A stretch of 8,899 nucleotides of DNA, from the NCBI GenBank assembly GCA_002170355.2, contig NHET02000016.1:4004-12902 (forward strand), in the 5' to 3' direction. How positions within the stretch are numbered: the stretch's first letter is position 1; each line of letters begins with the position of its first letter. The notes under the pieces were generated by a model that saw only the letters and a list, made by a program, of their open reading frames with translations, did not search any database and had not been told where the DNA came from. Both the position numbers and the translations under genes were made by a program. Of this stretch, positions 6,610 to 8,899 are shown piece after piece. Origin of the DNA: Gammaproteobacteria bacterium TMED92. GTDB lineage: Bacteria > Pseudomonadota > Gammaproteobacteria > Pseudomonadales > Azotimanducaceae.

Positions 6610-6891
6610 TTAGACTCCGGCGGCTCGAACGTCGATGCTTTGCAGCGTCCACGTTTTGGTCTTTGAAATCGGGCGACACTCAACCACTGTGACGGTATCG
6701 CCTACCTGACATTCGTTCTTCTCGTCATGAGCGTGGATCTTGCTGGACTTTCTTACGAACTTGCCGTAAACCGGATGCTTGACCCGACGTTCTATCTTTA
6801 CCGTGATCGACTTCGACATGCGGTCACTCACTACCACACCGGATACTGCTCTCGGATTTTTTGCCTGGGCCTGAACTTGTGTATCAGACAT
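6610..6891 (-). CDS. rpsQ: Small ribosomal subunit protein S17 (uS17)
   Basis: S17 is a primary 16S-binding protein of the 30S body (helices 7 and 11) with an OB fold. At 93 aa it is about nine residues longer than E. coli S17 (84), all at the N-terminus ([18 protein letters not shown]...). The OB-fold marks are [22 protein letters not shown] (about residues 19-40), [20 protein letters not shown] (42-61) and [13 protein letters not shown] (69-81). The ATG overlaps the rpmC end by 8 nt and is set by a near-perfect AAGGAGG ribosome binding site (6898-6904) six bases upstream, inside rpmC. This strong site makes the longer N-terminus convincing. Confidence 0.98.
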   Translation of the reverse strand: MSDTQVQAQAKNPRAVSGVVVSDRMSKSITVKIERRVKHPVYGKFVRKSSKIHAHDEKNECQVGDTVTVVECRPISKTKTWTLQSIDVRAAGV

Positions 6892-7075
6892 CCGATGCCT
6901 CCTTCATGATTGTTTTGACTCGCGCAATGTCGCGACGCACCTCTTTAAGCAGATGCGCTTGGCCCAACTGTCCGCTGGCTCGCTGCATCCGCAGGGCGAA
7001 ATGCTCTTTTTGCAAACGCAAGATTTCCGCTTGCAGTTCGTCTGCGTTTTTTGCTCTTAAATCCGAGGCTTTCAT
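6884..7075 (-). CDS. rpmC: Large ribosomal subunit protein L29 (uL29)
   Basis: L29 lies beside L23 at the tunnel exit, where signal recognition particle and trigger factor dock. The 63 residues match the family and form the expected helical hairpin: [20 protein letters not shown], a turn near [16 protein letters not shown] (about residues 22-37), and a second helix with the signature [14 protein letters not shown] (about 44-57). The ATG overlaps the rplP stop by one base (TAATG), and its end overlaps rpsQ by 8 nt, so it is locked between two coupled junctions. Confidence 0.98.
   Translation of the reverse strand: MKASDLRAKNADELQAEILRLQKEHFALRMQRASGQLGQAHLLKEVRRDIARVKTIMKEASDV
6898..6904 (-). 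promoter_or_regulatory. Strong ribosome binding site for rpsQ inside rpmC
   Basis: AAGGAGG on the minus strand lies six bases before the rpsQ ATG and is complementary to the conserved 3' end of 16S rRNA. It is the best such site I see in the window. It decides the start of rpsQ in the overlap with rpmC. Confidence 0.85.
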
Positions 7076-7488
7076 TACATTGCCGTCCGCTTAACAAATA
7101 CCGTCTTAAAGGGCAGTTTTGCTGCCGCCAAGGTCAGGGCCTCACGTGCCACGTCCTCTGGGACACCTTGCATTTCGTAGAGCACCTTGCCGGGCTGCAC
7201 CAAAGCTACCCAATACTCAACACTGCCTTTACCTTTACCCTGTCTCACTTCCAGTGGCTTCTTGGTGATCGGCTTGTCTGGAAACACTCGGATCCAAATT
7301 TTCCCACCACGGCGGATTCGCCGTGTCATAGCACGACGACCAGCTTCTATTTGCCGCGCCGTCAAACGGCCACGACCGACGGCCTTGAGGCCGAACTCGC
7401 CGAAACTGACCCGGCTACCGCGCAGCGCTAAGCCGCGATTCCGGCCTTTGTGCTGCTTTCTAAATTTTGTACGTTTTGGTTGTAACAT
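7075..7488 (-). CDS. rplP: Large ribosomal subunit protein L16 (uL16)
   Basis: L16 reaches toward the A site and peptidyl transferase centre and organises tRNA binding. The 137 residues are one more than E. coli; the extra residue falls in [12 protein letters not shown] (about residues 19-30). The N-terminus [39 protein letters not shown] (33-52), [21 protein letters not shown] (61-81) and [15 protein letters not shown] are all classic. Arg82 is the position equivalent to Arg81 of E. coli, which is hydroxylated by the oxygenase RoxA/YcfD; whether this organism modifies it is unknown. The ATG is 21 nt after rpsC with no strong ribosome binding site at usual spacing. Confidence 0.98.
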   Translation of the reverse strand: MLQPKRTKFRKQHKGRNRGLALRGSRVSFGEFGLKAVGRGRLTARQIEAGRRAMTRRIRRGGKIWIRVFPDKPITKKPLEVRQGKGKGSVEYWVALVQPGKVLYEMQGVPEDVAREALTLAAAKLPFKTVFVKRTAM

Positions 7489-7509
7489 TTTCGCACTTAA
7501 ACCTTATCG

Positions 7510-8172
7510 TTAGGCTTGTTGAGACGCCTGCACTGCATCTTGCGAGCCGATAATCTCGCCCTTAAAGATCCACACTTTGATCCCTAAAATTCCGTAGGTG
7601 GTTTCCGCTTCCCATGTGGCGTAATCGATGTCCGCGCGCAAGGTATGCAACGGTACCCGGCCCTCGTGGTATACCTCAGAACGCGCAATTTCAGCGCCGC
7701 CCAAACGGCCTGCCACTCGCACCTTGATGCCCTCTGCACCAAGCCGCATAGCGTTCTGAATAACCCGACGCATAGCACGCCGGAACTGCACGCGTCGCTC
7801 CAATTGCTGCGCGACGTTTTGCGCCACCAGTGTCGCGTCTAATTCGGGCTTGCGGATCTCTTCAATGTTGACGTGAACCGGCACACCCATTAGCGATGAC
7901 AACTGCGAACGCAGGCGTTCCACATCCTCGCCTTTCTTACCTATGACGATCCCCGGCCGTGCGGTATGAATCGTTACCTTTGCTGTTTGCGCTGGCCGTT
8001 CTATTTCAATACGCGCTACCGATGCATCAGCCAGACGCTTGCGCAAAAATTCACGCACCTCAATGTCATTGAGCAGATATTTGGGGTAATTCTTTTTGTC
8101 GGCGAACCAAACCGAAGTGTGGTCTTTTACAATGCCGAGCCGAATACCTGTTGGATGTACTTTCTGACCCAT
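7510..8172 (-). CDS. rpsC: Small ribosomal subunit protein S3 (uS3)
   Basis: S3 lies at the mRNA entry in the 30S head and helps unwind mRNA with S4 and S5. The 220 residues are slightly shorter than E. coli (233), through a shorter C-terminal tail. Visible are the start [14 protein letters not shown], the KH domain with [14 protein letters not shown] (about residues 74-87, GKKG at 78-81), the C-domain segment [21 protein letters not shown] (about 126-146) and [19 protein letters not shown]. The ATG is 12 nt after rplV with a GAGAAAAG stretch upstream. The end is a Gln/Ala tail ([10 protein letters not shown]). Confidence 0.98.
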   Translation of the reverse strand: MGQKVHPTGIRLGIVKDHTSVWFADKKNYPKYLLNDIEVREFLRKRLADASVARIEIERPAQTAKVTIHTARPGIVIGKKGEDVERLRSQLSSLMGVPVHVNIEEIRKPELDATLVAQNVAQQLERRVQFRRAMRRVIQNAMRLGAEGIKVRVAGRLGGAEIARSEVYHEGRVPLHTLRADIDYATWEAETTYGILGIKVWIFKGEIIGSQDAVQASQQA

Positions 8173-8184
8173 ACTTTTCTCTTT

Positions 8185-8517
8185 TTAGCTGTCCGAAACC
8201 GTCACGGTGATGTGACAGCTGCGCTTTAATATTCGATCCGCTCGTCCTTTTGCACGTGGACGAATACGTTTCATGGTCATGCCTTCGTTGACGTAGATTT
8301 CTGCAATACGCAAATCATCGACATCGGCACCTTCGTTGTGCTCTGCATTTGCAATGGCCGATTCAACGGCCTTACGTACCAGTAACGCGCCCTTCCGCGT
8401 GCTGAAATTCAAAATATCCAGCGCGTCGGCAACCGGCTTTCCGCGCACCTGATCCGCTACTAATCGAACCTTTTGTGGCGATATTTGTAGGCGTTTGGCT
8501 ATTGCACTGACTTCCAT
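8185..8517 (-). CDS. rplV: Large ribosomal subunit protein L22 (uL22)
   Basis: L22 binds all domains of 23S rRNA; its long beta hairpin lines the peptide exit tunnel and is where macrolide-resistance and arrest-peptide effects map in E. coli. The 110 residues equal E. coli. Marks are [19 protein letters not shown] (about residues 9-27), [17 protein letters not shown] (47-63) and the hairpin region [20 protein letters not shown] (about 73-92). I see no deletion in the hairpin loop. The ATG lies 24 nt after rpsS with an AGAGGAAG ribosome binding site. Confidence 0.98.
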   Translation of the reverse strand: MEVSAIAKRLQISPQKVRLVADQVRGKPVADALDILNFSTRKGALLVRKAVESAIANAEHNEGADVDDLRIAEIYVNEGMTMKRIRPRAKGRADRILKRSCHITVTVSDS

Positions 8518-8541
8518 GTTCTTCCTCTGTGGCCCAGCCGC

Positions 8542-8817
8542 TTAACGCTTGGCTTTCTTGTCTGCTGCGTGACCACGGTACGTACGTGTTGGTGCAAATT
8601 CGCCCAACTTGTGGCCCACCATGTCTTCGTTAATCAATACCGGGATGTGCTGTCTGCCGTTGTGGATGGCGATGGTCAAACCGACCATTTCTGGCATCAC
8701 CATAGAGCGACGCGACCAAGTCTTGATCGGACGCCGCTCATTGTTAGCCGCAGCCGTCTCCACCTTCTTTAGCAGATGGGTGTCGACGAATGGACCCTTG
8801 AATAATGATCGTGGCAC
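8542..8817 (-). CDS. rpsS: Small ribosomal subunit protein S19 (uS19), GTG start
   Basis: S19 is in the 30S head, complexes with S13 and contacts the A-site tRNA region and 50S bridges. The 91 residues match the family (92 in E. coli). The start [19 protein letters not shown], the [21 protein letters not shown] segment (about residues 33-53) and [16 protein letters not shown] (68-83) are all typical. The first codon is GTG (8815-8817), preceded by GGAGAAAGG at proper spacing; no upstream ATG fits, and the conserved residues begin immediately after it. It follows rplB by 43 nt. Confidence 0.97.
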   Translation of the reverse strand: MPRSLFKGPFVDTHLLKKVETAAANNERRPIKTWSRRSMVMPEMVGLTIAIHNGRQHIPVLINEDMVGHKLGEFAPTRTYRGHAADKKAKR

Positions 8818-8860
8818 TTACCTTTCTCCGTTTACCGTTCTTGCTCAGCTGCTCTAAGCG

Positions 8861-8899
8861 CTAGCGCTTGCCGCGTCGACGTACAATCAATCCGTCGGT
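8861..8899 (-). CDS. rplB: Large ribosomal subunit protein L2 (uL2), last 12 codons only
   Basis: Only the end of the gene is present. The frame reads TDGLIVRRRGKR followed by TAG (8861-8863), closely matching the RTDKFIVRRRSK end of E. coli L2. The position immediately before rpsS is where rplB belongs in the S10 operon. L2 is essential for subunit joining and peptidyl transfer, but the functional domains lie outside this window. Confidence 0.9.
   Translation of the reverse strand, partial: TDGLIVRRRGKR

Noticed and set aside
1..8899. An undescribed defence, mobile or biosynthetic system hidden in the window
   Set aside because: Coding sequence for known ribosomal proteins and SecY fills nearly all of it. 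The only gaps over 50 nt are 145 and 91 nt, and no accessory genes, repeats, integrase or att-like sites are visible.

Overview
The window is a stretch of the bacterial S10-spc-alpha ribosomal protein cluster, read entirely from the minus strand, so transcription runs from high to low coordinates. I count 21 genes. Nineteen are complete and two are cut by the window edges: the last codons of rplB at the right edge and rpsK without its last codons at the left edge. All are ribosomal proteins except secY. Every open frame on the plus strand is a shadow of these genes.

Organism: most likely a gammaproteobacterium that I cannot name. S14 is the long zinc-free form (101 aa, CxxC motifs absent), L36 is the 38-residue zinc-ribbon form, and L16, L14, S5 and SecY read closely on the E. 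coli proteins as I remember them. No infA lies between secY and rpmJ, which argues against Betaproteobacteria. Base composition looks balanced and even along the window, with no mobile element, tRNA, rRNA or CRISPR.

Layout in transcription order: end of the S10 operon (rplB-rpsS-rplV-rpsC-rplP-rpmC-rpsQ); spc block (rplN-rplX-rplE-rpsN-rpsH-rplF-rplR-rpsE-rpmD-rplO-secY-rpmJ); start of the alpha block (rpsM-rpsK). Most junctions are 0-25 nt. Three overlap: rplP/rpmC and rpmD/rplO by 1 nt (TAATG), and rpmC/rpsQ by 8 nt. Ribosome binding sites often lie inside the preceding gene, which suggests translational coupling. Together the genes make ribosomal proteins in matched amounts, plus the SecY channel that receives exported nascent chains.

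The gene content is ordinary. The points of interest are in the spacing and one protein tail. The classical operon boundaries (rpsQ/rplN, 6 nt; rpmJ/rpsM, 37 nt) are closed up. Instead there is a 145-nt gap between rplN and rplX and a 91-nt gap between rplF and rplR, both with potential hairpins. L15 carries an acidic, low-complexity C-terminal tail of about 41 residues. I found no sign of a new biological system.
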